Shown in pieces: positions 43,491 through 53,731 of a stretch of DNA of 64,000 bases (position 1 is the stretch's first letter; every line of letters begins with the position of its first letter). The stretch spans positions 496,001 through 560,000 of the forward strand of contig NZ_WIDQ01000001.1 in assembly GCF_009495745.1 (NCBI RefSeq). The letters run 5' to 3'. The position numbers and the translations under genes were made by a program. This stretch comes from Niveispirillum sp. SYP-B3756 (GTDB lineage: Bacteria > Pseudomonadota > Alphaproteobacteria > Azospirillales > Azospirillaceae). The notes beneath the pieces were generated by a model, which saw nothing but the letters and a program-made list of their open reading frames with translations, was not told where the DNA came from and ran no database searches.

Positions 43491-44489
43491 ATGGCGCCGA
43501 TCTTCCGCCCCGCCTTCCTGCTGCTTGCCGCCGGCCTGATCACCCTGCCTGCCGCCGCCCGCGCCCCCGCCGACTGCCAGTCGCCGGAAGAGACGGAGGC
43601 GGCAGCCGTGCTGGCGAAAGAAGGCATCACCATGCCCGGTCTGGCCCTGGCCGGCATCACCCGCGCGCCTGCCGCCCAGGGTGGGGAATGGCTGCTGACC
43701 AGCTGGAAACCCTGCCTGGAGCCGGAGAAGGAACCGGAAGGCGGGGTGCCGACGCAGGTGCGGCTGTACCACCACCCGGATGGCAAAGCCGCCACCCTGA
43801 CCGGGGCAACGGAACTGCCCGGTGAACTGACCTATGTGACCCCGGCGGAAAACCCGGTGCTGGAACTGGCCGACGGGCCGCTGGCCCTGCTGGAGGTGGC
43901 GACCGGCGGCAATTGCATGACCTGTGAACAGCTGATGCCCCTGCGGGTGGAGGGGAGCAAACTGGTGGCGGTGGAACCGCCCGACCCGCTGGTAGCCCTG
44001 CGGGAGGTAACGGCGGTGGAGCCACTACCGATCATCACCGGCTATAGCGCTGCCTTTGAATCCTATGGCCCGCTCTGCCATGCCTGCTCGCCTTCCACCA
44101 CCGTGCATCTGCGGCTGGAGAAGGGCACGCTACGGGAAAACTGCACCGCCCAGCGCGATGATTACACGGCCGATGTCGCCGCCGCCACGGACGAAACCAG
44201 GGAAATGGCGGCAGCGAAGGAAACCGACGATACCGCCGCCGATGAGCTGTTGAGTGCCGCCATCGCCATGCTGCTGGACCGGCTGAATGGCGGGGTGAAG
44301 GCGGAAGAGGCGCTGACCGCCTTTGACAGCCTGACATCCCGCGCCACCGCCCGCGCCACCCGCCGCCATGGGGAGGATATCAGCGCCGCCGCCAAGGCGC
44401 TGGCCGCCGCCACCCGCGATGCGGCGGCCAAGGGGGCGCTTAACCGAGGCTGCCCCGCCCTGGGGGTGAAGCGGCCGGAGGGGTATTGA
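43491..44489 (+). CDS. Exported hypothetical protein with CxxC motifs (332 aa)
   Basis: A signal peptide is likely (FRPAFLLLAAGLITLPAAAR, cleaved near ARA). The mature protein has Cys residues in ADCQSPEE, WKPCLEPE, GGNCMTCEQL, GPLCHACSPS and RENCTA: a CMTC and a CHAC pair typical of disulphide or metal-binding sites. The second half is an alanine-rich helical region (DETREMAAAKETDD). It begins 36 bases after the HugZ-like gene and may share its transcript. I recognise no family; an oxidoreductase or metal-binding role cannot be shown from sequence. Confidence 0.75.
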   Translation: MAPIFRPAFLLLAAGLITLPAAARAPADCQSPEETEAAAVLAKEGITMPGLALAGITRAPAAQGGEWLLTSWKPCLEPEKEPEGGVPTQVRLYHHPDGKAATLTGATELPGELTYVTPAENPVLELADGPLALLEVATGGNCMTCEQLMPLRVEGSKLVAVEPPDPLVALREVTAVEPLPIITGYSAAFESYGPLCHACSPSTTVHLRLEKGTLRENCTAQRDDYTADVAAATDETREMAAAKETDDTAADELLSAAIAMLLDRLNGGVKAEEALTAFDSLTSRATARATRRHGEDISAAAKALAAATRDAAAKGALNRGCPALGVKRPEGY

Positions 44490-44597
44490 GCAAACGGCCA
44501 CCCCATCCGGTTGTCGGACATGGACCAAACTGAATATTGGGACGTGTGGGCCATCTGGGGTATGAGGAAGCCGTTATGTTCCAGACCGGATGGTTCC

Positions 44598-45983
44598 ATG
44601 TCCCGCCGCCTGTTCGTACTGCTGTTCCTGACACTGGCCCTGCCGGTATCGATCTTCATGGCCTGGTCCATGCCACCTTTTTTCAATGTGGATGAGACCA
44701 ACCATGTCATGCGCGCCGAAACCGTGCTGCAAGGCCAGTTTTTCGGCAAGAAGGCTGGTACAGACCAATCCGGCGGCAAGATCGATTCCGCCTTACTGGG
44801 GCTGCTGGACCGGTACTGGCCCATGCTGACCGACCCGCAGAAGCATGTGACGGTGGAGCATATGGCCGCCGCCCGGGAAATCCATTGGGGCGCGGAACGA
44901 CACTTCGTCCATATCCCCAATACCGCCATCTATCCGCCCAATCTTTATCTGCCCACCATGATCGGGCTGGGGCTGGGCAAGGTTTTTGACCTGCCTGTGC
45001 AGGACAGTATTCTGCTGGCCCGCTTCTTCAATATCGGCTTTTCCACCGCCCTGATCGCCGCGGCACTCTGGCTGACCGCCTGGGGCCGGGGGGCCATGCT
45101 GGCCATCGCGCTCTGGCCGATGAGCGTGGCGCAATATGCCGCGTGCAGCCAGGATGGGCTGCTGATCGCCATGGCAGCACTTTTTGTGGCGCTGCTGAGC
45201 CGGGCCATGGCCGATGGGCGGCGATCCACCGGGGCGGAATTTCTGGGCATGGCGCTGCTGGTGGCGCTGATGTCCATGTCGCGGCCGACCAACCTGTTGT
45301 TCCTGCTACCACTCTGGTGGGTAATGCCGGCCCGGATCGGCCGCTGGCCCGGCTGGGTGGGGCCGGCTGTGGCGGCCCTGCTCACCATCGGCTGGGCGCT
45401 GCACGCCGCCCTTTTTGTGCAGGTGATGCAGCATCATGATGGCATCAGCCCCGACATGAAGGCCCAGCTTTCCTATCTGGCAGCCCATCCGCTGGCTTTC
45501 CCCGAAGCCTTCTTCAATACGCTGGAGCGTTGGTGGTGGCCCTTCACCGTCGCCATGCTGGGCTGGGTCGGCTGGGCCCATACCAATATCGTGCTGCCTG
45601 CGCCGGCTTACGATTTTTATCTGAACAGCTTCGGGCTGCTGCTGCTGCTGATCCTGGTCGATCCGCAGAACCGCCCGGCCCCGCGCCAGAAGCTGACGGT
45701 CGGGCTGACCCTGCTGGGGTCGGTGCTGGCGATTTTCTTCCTGCAATATCTCACCTTCACCGCCCCCGCTGCCGATATGGTGGGCGGCGTGCAGGGGCGG
45801 TATTTCATCCCGCTGGCCTTCCTGCTTTGCCTGCTGCCGCCGGCCCTTTCCCGTTACCTGCCTGTCCGCCACAGCGTGCTGGCGGCGGCACTGGTGGTGC
45901 TGGCGGTGGGGATCACCACCGCCGTGGCACTGCCCTATGCCACCATGCTGCAGGTCTATAAAGGGGCAGCGGCACTACCCTGA
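44598..45983 (+). CDS. DUF2142 membrane protein
   Basis: A 461-residue multi-spanning protein of the DUF2142 family. The early signature MPPFFNVDETNHVMRAETV (about 23-41) places Asp-Glu after the first membrane helix, as in GT-C-like glycosyltransferases. About ten further hydrophobic stretches follow (for example LLVALMSMSRPTNLLFLLPL). DUF2142 proteins often sit in polysaccharide loci and may transfer sugars from lipid carriers, but no activity is proven. In-frame ATGs at 44511 and 44562 would lengthen the N terminus by up to 29 residues. Confidence 0.78.
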   Translation: MSRRLFVLLFLTLALPVSIFMAWSMPPFFNVDETNHVMRAETVLQGQFFGKKAGTDQSGGKIDSALLGLLDRYWPMLTDPQKHVTVEHMAAAREIHWGAERHFVHIPNTAIYPPNLYLPTMIGLGLGKVFDLPVQDSILLARFFNIGFSTALIAAALWLTAWGRGAMLAIALWPMSVAQYAACSQDGLLIAMAALFVALLSRAMADGRRSTGAEFLGMALLVALMSMSRPTNLLFLLPLWWVMPARIGRWPGWVGPAVAALLTIGWALHAALFVQVMQHHDGISPDMKAQLSYLAAHPLAFPEAFFNTLERWWWPFTVAMLGWVGWAHTNIVLPAPAYDFYLNSFGLLLLLILVDPQNRPAPRQKLTVGLTLLGSVLAIFFLQYLTFTAPAADMVGGVQGRYFIPLAFLLCLLPPALSRYLPVRHSVLAAALVVLAVGITTAVALPYATMLQVYKGAAALP

Positions 45984-46117
45984 TACCAAGGCCAGGGCTG
46001 AAAAGGTTGCGACCGCAGAAAGAGAACGGTAAGTGTACAAAAGCCGTTACATAAAAATGCGCCGGCCGTGATACGGACCGGCGTCGCCCGACAAAAGGGG
46101 CGGCGGCCTCGCGGATC

Positions 46118-47740
46118 ATGAGGGAGAATACGACCGTGGAAAAGACTGGTCCCGTCATCAGCCGTTTCGGGCTTGATTATCTGGGTTTGGCCAATCTGAA
46201 GGCTGCCCATTGGAATCTCAGCGTCGGTGCCCTGTATGAACAGGCGCTGAAGCGCGGCGAGGTTGCCCTGTCCAAGGATGGCGCGCTGGTCGCCATTACC
46301 GGCCAGCATACCGGCCGCTCCCCCAACGATAAATTCACCGTGCGGGAGGAAACGACGGAGGCCGATATCTGGTGGGGCCCGAACAAGCCCTTCACGGAAG
46401 AGGCGTTCGACCGGCTGCACGCCCGCGTCACCGCCTATCTGCAGGGGCGCGAGGTCTTCGTGCAGGATCTGTGGGCGGGGGCCGATCCGGCCTATCGGCT
46501 GCCGGTGCGCATCGTCACCCAGCACGCCTGGCACAATCTGTTCGCCCAGAACATGTTCATCCGCCCGGCTTTGGCCGACCGGCTGGCGTTTGAGCCGGGC
46601 TTCACCGTGCTGCAGGTGCCTGATTTCCATGCCGTGCCGGAACGCGACGGCACCCGGTCCGACGTGTTCGTCGTGATCAATTTCAAGAAGAAGCTGGTGC
46701 TGATCGGCGGCACCTCCTATGCCGGGGAGATCAAGAAGTCGATCTTCTCCGTGCTGAATTTCATGCTGCCGGCCCAGGGCGTGCTGCCCATGCATTGTTC
46801 GGCCAATATCGGGGCGAATGGCGATACCGCCATCTTCTTCGGCCTGTCGGGCACCGGCAAGACCACCCTGTCCGCCGACAGCAGCCGCACCTTGATCGGC
46901 GATGACGAACATGGCTGGTCGGACAATGGCGTCTTCAATTTCGAAGGCGGCTGCTATGCCAAGGTGATCCGCCTGTCCGCCGAGGCCGAGCCGGAGATTT
47001 ATGCCACCACCCGGCGCTTCGGCACGGTGCTGGAAAATGTCGTCATGGACCCGACCACGCGCGACCTGGACCTGGATGATGCAAGGCTGACGGAAAATAC
47101 CCGCGCCTCCTACCCCATCGATTTCATCCCCAACGCGTCCGATACGGGGCTGGGCGGCCAGCCACTGAACATCATCATGCTGACGGCGGATGCGTTCGGC
47201 GTGCTGCCGCCGATTTCCAAACTGTCGGCCGAACAGGCCATGTACCATTTCCTGTCCGGTTACACCGCGCGCGTGGCCGGCACGGAAAAGGGCGTGACGG
47301 AGCCGCAGGCCACCTTCAGCACCTGCTTTGGTGCGCCCTTCATGCCCCGCCACCCCACCGCCTATGCCAAGCTGCTGGGGCAGAAGATCCAGGCCCATGG
47401 CGCCCATTGCTGGCTGGTGAATACCGGCTGGACGGGCGGTGCCTATGGCACCGGCAGCCGCATGAAGATCGGCCATACCCGCGCTCTGGTGAATGCCGCC
47501 CTGTCGGGCAAGCTGGCCGGCGTGGCGCACAAGCCGGAACCGAATTTCGGTCTGGCCGTGCCGGAAGGCTGCGACGGCGTGCCGGCCGATGTGCTGCTGC
47601 CCCGCAATGCCTGGGCGGACAAGAGTGCCTTTGACGCCACCGCGCATGAGGTGGCGCGGCGGTTTGAGGCCAACTTCACCCAATTCCAGGACCAGGTGGA
47701 CGAGAAGGTTGTGCGCGCCGGTATCCGTACCGCCGCGTAA
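46118..47740 (+). CDS. pckA: Phosphoenolpyruvate carboxykinase (ATP)
   Basis: A 540-residue ATP-type PEP carboxykinase. The P-loop [13 protein letters not shown] lies near 245-257, the kinase-2 metal site in [20 protein letters not shown] and the adenine-binding region in [11 protein letters not shown]-type [23 protein letters not shown] and INTGWTGG-type [11 protein letters not shown] are also present. It converts oxaloacetate to PEP in gluconeogenesis. The start is the ATG of MRENTTVEK; a GTG seven codons later is possible. A terminator at 47792-47829 follows. Confidence 0.94.
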   Translation: MRENTTVEKTGPVISRFGLDYLGLANLKAAHWNLSVGALYEQALKRGEVALSKDGALVAITGQHTGRSPNDKFTVREETTEADIWWGPNKPFTEEAFDRLHARVTAYLQGREVFVQDLWAGADPAYRLPVRIVTQHAWHNLFAQNMFIRPALADRLAFEPGFTVLQVPDFHAVPERDGTRSDVFVVINFKKKLVLIGGTSYAGEIKKSIFSVLNFMLPAQGVLPMHCSANIGANGDTAIFFGLSGTGKTTLSADSSRTLIGDDEHGWSDNGVFNFEGGCYAKVIRLSAEAEPEIYATTRRFGTVLENVVMDPTTRDLDLDDARLTENTRASYPIDFIPNASDTGLGGQPLNIIMLTADAFGVLPPISKLSAEQAMYHFLSGYTARVAGTEKGVTEPQATFSTCFGAPFMPRHPTAYAKLLGQKIQAHGAHCWLVNTGWTGGAYGTGSRMKIGHTRALVNAALSGKLAGVAHKPEPNFGLAVPEGCDGVPADVLLPRNAWADKSAFDATAHEVARRFEANFTQFQDQVDEKVVRAGIRTAA

Positions 47741-47791
47741 CAATCCAGGCACCACCTGTCCTGGCGCCTCCACGACCGGGGAGGCAACCGG

Positions 47792-47829
47792 CGGGCCGGG
47801 GGGGATATCCCCTTCGGCCCGTTTGGTTT
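47792..47829 (+). terminator. Terminator after pckA
   Basis: Outer stem CGGGCCG/CGGCCCG encloses the inner palindrome GGGGATATCCCC; TTTGGTTTT follows on the plus strand. Confidence 0.65.
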
Positions 47830-47852
47830 TCAGGGGGCGAGGAGCCAGCCCC

Positions 47853-48683
47853 TTAATAAGGGAAATCGGTGACGCTGGCCGCGAAACGGCGGCGCGCTTC
47901 TTTCAGGTCAAGCTGGCCCAGCCCGGCAGCGGCCAGCCGGTCCGCCGCCGCCTTGTTGTCGGCATTGGCGGGCGCGCCGCCATCCGGGTGGCCGGATGCC
48001 GCCTTGGCGTCCGCCACGGCCTGAAACCGCCGCTGGAACCCATCCTGAATGGCGAGGCCCGTATCCCCTATGGCCGCGTTGCTTTGGCGCGCTTTGGCCG
48101 AGGCCTGCCGATAGCGGGCTGAGACCTCGTCCAACCGCTCGCGGGCCGCCGCCACATCGCCGCTCCCGCTCTCCACGGCCTTGAGATATTCTTCGCTGCG
48201 CGCCTCATTCTCCCGGCTGATGGCGGCGAATTCCTGGAAATCCGCCGCAAAAGCCGCCTGCGAATCGTCGCGCTGCCGGGCCTGATCCGTCTCCTGTGCC
48301 GTGGGGGCCACCAGGGTCATGGCCTTGGTGAAGGTCACCTCATCAGCCCAGAATTGCAGGCCCTTCACGGCATCATCGACAGAGACCTTGCCGGATTTGA
48401 CCAGGGTTTCCAGCGTGCCCCGCTCCTTCTCATCCATCTGGTTGAAGAAGGCGGCAGCCTGCCCCGTCAGTGCCTGCGCCAAACCGCTGAGTTCCACCCG
48501 ATCGGTCGTCGTAACGGGGCCCACGCCAGATGGCGGGGACGTCGCACCCACCTTGTCCTTGGCGGGTGCAAACACGCCATCCGGCGATGCAGCACCAGCC
48601 ATCTTCCCGACATTCGCAAAGGGGTTCCCCCCGGAGGAAGGGTTGTTACCATGCGCCAGAATAAGGAGATTATTTACGGCCAT
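47853..48683 (-). CDS. Hypothetical protein (276 aa)
   Basis: A soluble, mostly helical protein. A low-complexity start (about 1-55, rich in Pro, Ser and Gly) is followed by VTTTDRVELSGLAQALTGQA, a motif of the D-x-V-x-LS-x-x-A type seen near the start of FlgM-like and other alphaproteobacterial proteins of unknown role. A long charged helical region (about 120-220) follows. No signal peptide. A ribosome site AAGGGGGAC sits close to the ATG at 48683, which is better than the ATG 30 bases upstream. The upstream 220 bases are AT-richer than the surroundings. Function unknown. Confidence 0.7.
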   Translation of the reverse strand: MAVNNLLILAHGNNPSSGGNPFANVGKMAGAASPDGVFAPAKDKVGATSPPSGVGPVTTTDRVELSGLAQALTGQAAAFFNQMDEKERGTLETLVKSGKVSVDDAVKGLQFWADEVTFTKAMTLVAPTAQETDQARQRDDSQAAFAADFQEFAAISRENEARSEEYLKAVESGSGDVAAARERLDEVSARYRQASAKARQSNAAIGDTGLAIQDGFQRRFQAVADAKAASGHPDGGAPANADNKAAADRLAAAGLGQLDLKEARRRFAASVTDFPY

Positions 48684-48936
48684 GTCGTCCCCCTTTGCAG
48701 CCCAAATAGACACTAAAATCTTGATAAAAAACGGGAAATTTCAAATCGATACAGAAATCATTATGAACCTATAAAGTGTATCACTGGTTATTCATCGTGT
48801 CGATAATGGTTGTATTTTCTAATTCATATACCCCTTAATCGCATCCGAACGTATGCGAATACTGCGTGCATAGCGGAGACACCGACCAGCGGCCAAGCGC
48901 TCCCCTGCTCCCTATCAAGGTTTCAATCGGTCAGGT

Positions 48937-49350
48937 TTACCCCTCCCCACCGCTCAACGCCTCGACAATCCGGCATTCCCGCACAGTGCCGCCATGGCAC
49001 TGGTTGGCGACATGGGCCAGTTCGGCGCGCAGGCGGGTCAGGTCAGCGATCTTGGCGTCGACCTCTGCCATCTGGGCGCGGGCCAACTGGTCGATGCTGG
49101 CGCAGGGCTGGTCAGGCCGGTCCACCATGCCCAGCAGGTCGCGGATCACATCCAGATGAAAGCCCAAGGCCCGCGCCCGGCGGATGAAGCGCAGCCGATG
49201 CAGGTGGGCCTCCCCGTACAGCCGGTAATTGCCCTCGGTGCGGGGCGGTTCCGGCAACAGGCCGATGCGCTCGTAATAGCGGACCGTCTCCACCGCCGTG
49301 TCGGTGGCGCGGGCCAGATCGCCGATACGGTAATCCTTGTGCATATCCAT
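48937..49350 (-). CDS. MerR-family metal-responsive regulator (CadR/PbrR/ZntR-like)
   Basis: A 137-residue MerR regulator. The winged HTH reads YRIGDLARATDTAVETVRYY (7-26) and ERIGLLPEPPRTEGNYRLY. A long dimer helix follows. Candidate metal ligands are Cys83 (QPCASID), Cys118 with His119 (ANQCHGG) and Cys126 (RECRIV), matching the CadR/PbrR/ZntR branch that senses divalent soft metals. It faces the cation-efflux gene and an operator with a 19-bp spacer lies between them. The exact metal cannot be read from sequence. Confidence 0.88.
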   Translation of the reverse strand: MDMHKDYRIGDLARATDTAVETVRYYERIGLLPEPPRTEGNYRLYGEAHLHRLRFIRRARALGFHLDVIRDLLGMVDRPDQPCASIDQLARAQMAEVDAKIADLTRLRAELAHVANQCHGGTVRECRIVEALSGGEG

Positions 49351-49355
49351 TCCCC

Positions 49356-49386
49356 TTGACCCTGTAGCGGCTACAGGGTCCATCTT
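49356..49386 (+). promoter_or_regulatory. MerR-type promoter and operator of the cation-efflux gene
   Basis: -35 TTGACC (49356-49361), a 19-base spacer and -10 CATCTT (49381-49386). Within the spacer is a near-perfect palindrome ACCCTGTAG-CGG-CTACAGGGT (49359-49379). The over-long spacer with an inside dyad is the hallmark of promoters untwisted by metal-bound MerR proteins. Confidence 0.85.
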
Positions 49387-49422
49387 TCCGGGCAGCTTCT
49401 CCTTCTGACAAGGGAAAATCCC

Positions 49423-50085
49423 ATGTCCGCTTCCTGCTGCCCCACCCCCACCCATGGCCCCACCAGCCCGGCCTATCGCCGGGTGCTGTTGCTGGCCCTG
49501 CTGATCAATGCCGGCATGTTCGCCGTGGAGATGGCGGCCGGCCTGCAATCCGGCTCTGTCGCCCTGAAGGCCGATGCCGCCGATTTCCTTTCCGATGCCG
49601 CCAATTACGGCATCAGCCTGTTCGTGCTGGGGGCTGCCCTGTCTGTGCGTTCCTGGGCGGCCCTGGTGAAGGGGCTTTCCATGGGCGGTATCGGCCTGTT
49701 CGTGGCGGTGCAATCGCTGCTGAATGTGCTGGGCGGGCGGGTGCCGACGGCGGAAACCATGGGCTGGGTTGGCGCGCTGGCCCTGGCCGCCAATGTCGGC
49801 ACTGCCATCATGCTCTATGCCTGGCGGCAGGGCGACGCCAATATGCGCAGCGTCTGGCTCTGCTCCCGCAACGATGCCCTGGGCAATATCGCCGTGATGG
49901 TCGCGGCACTGGGTGTGTTCGGCACCGGCACGGGCTGGCCGGATATTGCCGTGGCCCTGGTGATGGCCTGGCTGTCGCTGAGTGCGTCCTGGCAGATCAG
50001 CCGCCAGTCCATCCGGGAGTTACGCACCGGCATCGTGGAGAATCACAGCCATTCCCATGACCATGGGCACGGCCACCCGCATTGA
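49423..50085 (+). CDS. Cation diffusion facilitator family efflux protein
   Basis: A 220-residue, six-helix CDF-like transporter. The first metal site motif is LKADAADFLSDAANYG (about 47-62) and the second SRNDALGNIAVM (about 148-159), giving the DxxxD / NDxxxN arrangement. The N terminus has MSASCCPTPTHG and the C terminus a His-rich tail NHSHSHDHGHGHPH, typical metal-binding ends. It expels divalent cations in exchange for protons. It lies 73 bases from the MerR gene, which presumably controls it. Confidence 0.88.
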   Translation: MSASCCPTPTHGPTSPAYRRVLLLALLINAGMFAVEMAAGLQSGSVALKADAADFLSDAANYGISLFVLGAALSVRSWAALVKGLSMGGIGLFVAVQSLLNVLGGRVPTAETMGWVGALALAANVGTAIMLYAWRQGDANMRSVWLCSRNDALGNIAVMVAALGVFGTGTGWPDIAVALVMAWLSLSASWQISRQSIRELRTGIVENHSHSHDHGHGHPH

Positions 50086-50309
50086 TCGGCCGGCCCTGCC
50101 CGCCTGTCGGACGGGATGCATGAGGGGGTTGCTGCAGGCGCTTGCCAGCCTTCCCCCACCCTCGACCCTTGTCGGCTTGCCCACTGCATCATTTCGGGCT
50201 AAGCAGCCGGCCCAGGGTCACCCGCGTCGCGGCCAGTTGAAAGCAAGCCCCCTCGCGGTTGCTCCAAACGAAATTTACTTTCCTGATCCGACCTAATCGA
50301 AGGGAATGA

Positions 50310-51278
<969 letters not shown>

Positions 51279-51671
51279 TACCAGCCCGGCCCGGCCCATC
51301 AGGGCCGGTGTCCGATGGAACCCCCGCACCATCCCTTTGGTGCGGGGGTTTTGTTTATGGTGTTAACCATTTCGCAACCGCTACCGCTTAAGTTCTTCGC
51401 GTCACTGTTGGCGCAATTTGATTGCATTTTAGACAATGCGCATGTTGCATGGCAGCAATAGAAGTGCTGGCAATTGACGGTGACGGTCAACCAAAGTATC
51501 TCATCGATCGCGCGTCAGAGTAATCAGGCTATTCAATCTTGGTTATTGATGTGGATGCGCGGGTTGCAGCGTATCCATCCGTTGGTGGCGTTTTTATTAC
51601 ACCCACTCTGGACAAGACGCGACCGAATTGACGATCGAAATCTTGTATCACCTTATCAAGGACTAACCTTC
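51279..51671. other. Non-coding region: mdh terminator and upstream region of small secreted gene
   Basis: A 393-base gap. It holds the mdh terminator (51319-51356). The AT-richer part from about 51360 to 51670 includes an operator-like palindrome TTGAC-N7-GTCAA (51474-51490). A short in-frame extension of the secreted gene (51474-51671) has no family support. No RNA gene was recognised. Confidence 0.4.
51319..51356 (+). terminator. Terminator after mdh
   Basis: A 12-bp perfect stem AACCCCCGCACC (51319-51330) pairs with 51339-51350 and is followed by TTGTTT. Confidence 0.85.
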
Positions 51672-51986
51672 ATGAAGACCGCCGCTCTGCTGATCTCTGC
51701 CGCCCTTCTGTCGCTGACCGCTGGCACCGCCTTTGGCGCCGGCTGCGAACAGGGCAACCCGCCGTCCCTGCCGGACGGCGCCGTCGCCTCGGCCGACGAA
51801 ATGGGTGTCGCGATGAAGGCCGTTAAGGCCTATATCACCGCCACCCAGGAATATCAGGCCTGCCTGGAAGCCGCCGGCAAGGGCAAGATGGACATGAACG
51901 CCTATAACAAGTCCACCGAGATGATGGAAAAGCTGGCTGCTGACTTCAACAAGCAGCTGAAGACCTTCAAGTCCCGCGCCGGCTGA
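51672..51986 (+). CDS. Small secreted protein, paralog 1 (104 aa)
   Basis: A signal peptide MKTAALLISAALLSLTAGTA ends near FGA. The mature part begins GCEQGNPPSLPDG and has two cysteines (Cys25, Cys64) that probably form a disulphide. Helical segments ADEMGVAMKAVKAYITATQE and YNKSTEMMEKLAADFNKQLK follow. The nearest relative in the window is the next gene, paralog 2, which has the same ending (FKSRAG). I recognise no named family. It is probably a periplasmic or secreted protein. A 16-bp terminator (52029-52072) follows 43 bases downstream. Confidence 0.8.
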   Translation: MKTAALLISAALLSLTAGTAFGAGCEQGNPPSLPDGAVASADEMGVAMKAVKAYITATQEYQACLEAAGKGKMDMNAYNKSTEMMEKLAADFNKQLKTFKSRAG

Positions 51987-52028
51987 TTTCCGGCGTTCCG
52001 GGTGGCTCCGCCGCCTGGGTCTCTCTGC

Positions 52029-52072
52029 AAAAGCCCGCGTCCGGTTGCCGGACGCGGGCTTTTCCGTTTTTT
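52029..52072 (+). terminator. Terminator after secreted paralog 1
   Basis: A 16-bp perfect stem AAAAGCCCGCGTCCGG (52029-52044) pairs with 52048-52063 around a three-base loop; CCGTTTTTT follows. Confidence 0.88.
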
Positions 52073-52125
52073 CCCTATGGCGGCGTAATACTGTGCCAAA
52101 GACATATTTCTATGACGATAGGCTA

Positions 52126-52154
52126 TTGACGTTGCTGCATCGCACAAATACCCT
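52126..52154 (+). promoter_or_regulatory. Candidate promoter of secreted paralog 2
   Basis: TTGACG (52126-52131), a 17-base spacer and TACCCT (52149-52154). The -10 is poor, but the -35 and spacing are good and the region is AT-rich. The gene start is 152 bases downstream. Confidence 0.4.
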
Positions 52155-52306
52155 TTTGCTATAGTGGAAGAGAAGGTGGCCGGCTGCCCGATTAACCAGT
52201 CATTCCCGGTGGACTGACGCCTGACAAGCGTTCAGTGACAGGATGGGACCGCTCCAACGCGGTCGCCGGTCCTGTGCCGCCGTGGCAAACGGATGGGAGA
52301 GGGCAG

Positions 52307-52657
52307 ATGCGTATCCAGCACCAGCATTCCGGTATCCTGCGACGTGGCGGTTTTGCCACCCTTGCCATCGCCGGTCTGATTTTGTGCAGCAGCCCGGCCT
52401 GGGCCGGCTGTGAGATCGACGATCCCCCGGCCCTGCCGGACGGCAGCAGCGCCACCGCCGCCGACATGGCCGACGCCGCGAAAATGGTGAAAGCCTATAT
52501 CGCCGCAACGGATGAATATCAGGCCTGCCTGACCGCAGAGGGCAAGGTACGTGGCCGGATTGACGCTGATTCCTACAATAAATCTACCGAGCGGATGGAA
52601 AAGCTGGCCGCCGATTTCAACAAGCGGCTGAAGGCGTTCAAATCCCGCGCCGGGTGA
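52307..52657 (+). CDS. Small secreted protein, paralog 2 (116 aa)
   Basis: A signal peptide with positive start (MRIQHQHSGILRRGGFATLA) and hydrophobic core IAGLILCSSPAWA. The mature part starts GCEIDDPPALPDG and shares with paralog 1 the spacing of both cysteines (Cys35, Cys74), the segment VKAYIAATDEYQACL and the tail YNKSTERMEKLAADFNKRLK, then FKSRAG. GGGAGAGGG precedes the ATG. The two genes clearly arose by tandem duplication. Function unknown; envelope location inferred. Confidence 0.8.
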   Translation: MRIQHQHSGILRRGGFATLAIAGLILCSSPAWAGCEIDDPPALPDGSSATAADMADAAKMVKAYIAATDEYQACLTAEGKVRGRIDADSYNKSTERMEKLAADFNKRLKAFKSRAG

Positions 52658-52738
52658 CGATAGCGGGTAATGCAGCGGCATAGCGGTGCCCGACCGGCAC
52701 CGCTATGATCCCCCCAAAATTAACGGGGAGCGACCATC

Positions 52739-53692
52739 ATGCCGCAGGTACGGGCCAACGGGATAAGCATCGCCTATCAGGATCATGGCAGCGGCCCCGC
52801 CCTGCTGCTCTGCCATGGCTGGCCGGAACTGGGCCATAGCTGGCGCCATCAGGTGCCGGCCCTGGTGGCGGCAGGATACCGGGTGATCGTGCCCGACATG
52901 CGCGGGTACGGCGGCACCGATGCCCCGGATGATGTGGGGGATTACACCATCCTGCATCTGGTGGGCGATCAGGTGGCGCTGTTGGATGCGCTGGGCATCG
53001 ATCATTGCACCATCATCGGCCATGATTGGGGGGCACCGGTGGCCTGGCACGCCGCCTTGCTGCGGCCGGACCGGTTCCGCGCTGTGGCCGGGCTCGCCGT
53101 GCCCTGGTCGCCGCGCGGCCCCCAGGGCGGCCTGATCAACATGGCCCGTGCCCAGGGGATGGACCGGTTCTACATGGTTTATTTTCAAGAACCGGGCGTG
53201 GCGGAGGCCGATCTGGCCGCCGATCCCTATGAAACCCACCGCCGTTTGCTGGTGGGCGCCTCTGCTGCCGGGGTGACAACCAGCCGGCGTTGGCCGGCAC
53301 AGGTGCCGGATGTCGGCCTGGTACAGGGTTGCGCCCCGGTGGATGTGCTGCCCGACTGGCTGCCGGAAGCGGATGTGCGGCACTATGCCGACACGTTCGC
53401 GCGCACCGGCTATCGCGGCGGGCTGAACTGGTACCGCAATCTGGATCGCAACTGGGCTTTGACGGCACCCTGGCATGGCGTGCCGATCGGCGTACCGGCC
53501 TGCTTCATCGCCGGGGAGTTCGACGGGGTGCTGCGGATGCCCAGCATGGACAAGGCGCTGAAGGCCATGGAAGGCCTTACCTGCACCGATTATCGCGGCA
53601 CCACCCTGGTGGAAGGGGCGGGCCATTGGGTGCAACAGGAAGCCCCCGACGCGGTGAACACGGCGTTGATCGCCTTCCTGCGGGGGCTGTGA
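52739..53692 (+). CDS. Alpha/beta hydrolase, epoxide-hydrolase-like
   Basis: A 317-residue alpha/beta hydrolase. The HGWPELGHSWRHQ oxyanion segment (about 23-35) and the nucleophile elbow GHDWGAPVAWHAALL (about 96-110, Asp nucleophile) are typical of epoxide hydrolases and related dehalogenases. A cap domain with WYRNLDRNW contains the tyrosine expected in epoxide hydrolases. The catalytic His lies in VEGAGHWVQQEAPDAVN. It follows secreted paralog 2 on the same strand (81 bases). Substrate unknown. Confidence 0.85.
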   Translation: MPQVRANGISIAYQDHGSGPALLLCHGWPELGHSWRHQVPALVAAGYRVIVPDMRGYGGTDAPDDVGDYTILHLVGDQVALLDALGIDHCTIIGHDWGAPVAWHAALLRPDRFRAVAGLAVPWSPRGPQGGLINMARAQGMDRFYMVYFQEPGVAEADLAADPYETHRRLLVGASAAGVTTSRRWPAQVPDVGLVQGCAPVDVLPDWLPEADVRHYADTFARTGYRGGLNWYRNLDRNWALTAPWHGVPIGVPACFIAGEFDGVLRMPSMDKALKAMEGLTCTDYRGTTLVEGAGHWVQQEAPDAVNTALIAFLRGL

Positions 53693-53731
53693 CAGGGGGC
53701 GGGAAAGCCCGCCCCCTGCCCTCTTTACGAA

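Larger units (their letters stand above)
51987..52306. other. Non-coding region between the two secreted paralogs
   Basis: A 320-base gap. It contains a terminator (52029-52072) and a candidate promoter (52126-52154). Between 52160 and 52306 no RNA structure or further gene was recognised. The stretch 52080-52170 is AT-rich relative to its surroundings. Confidence 0.4.
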
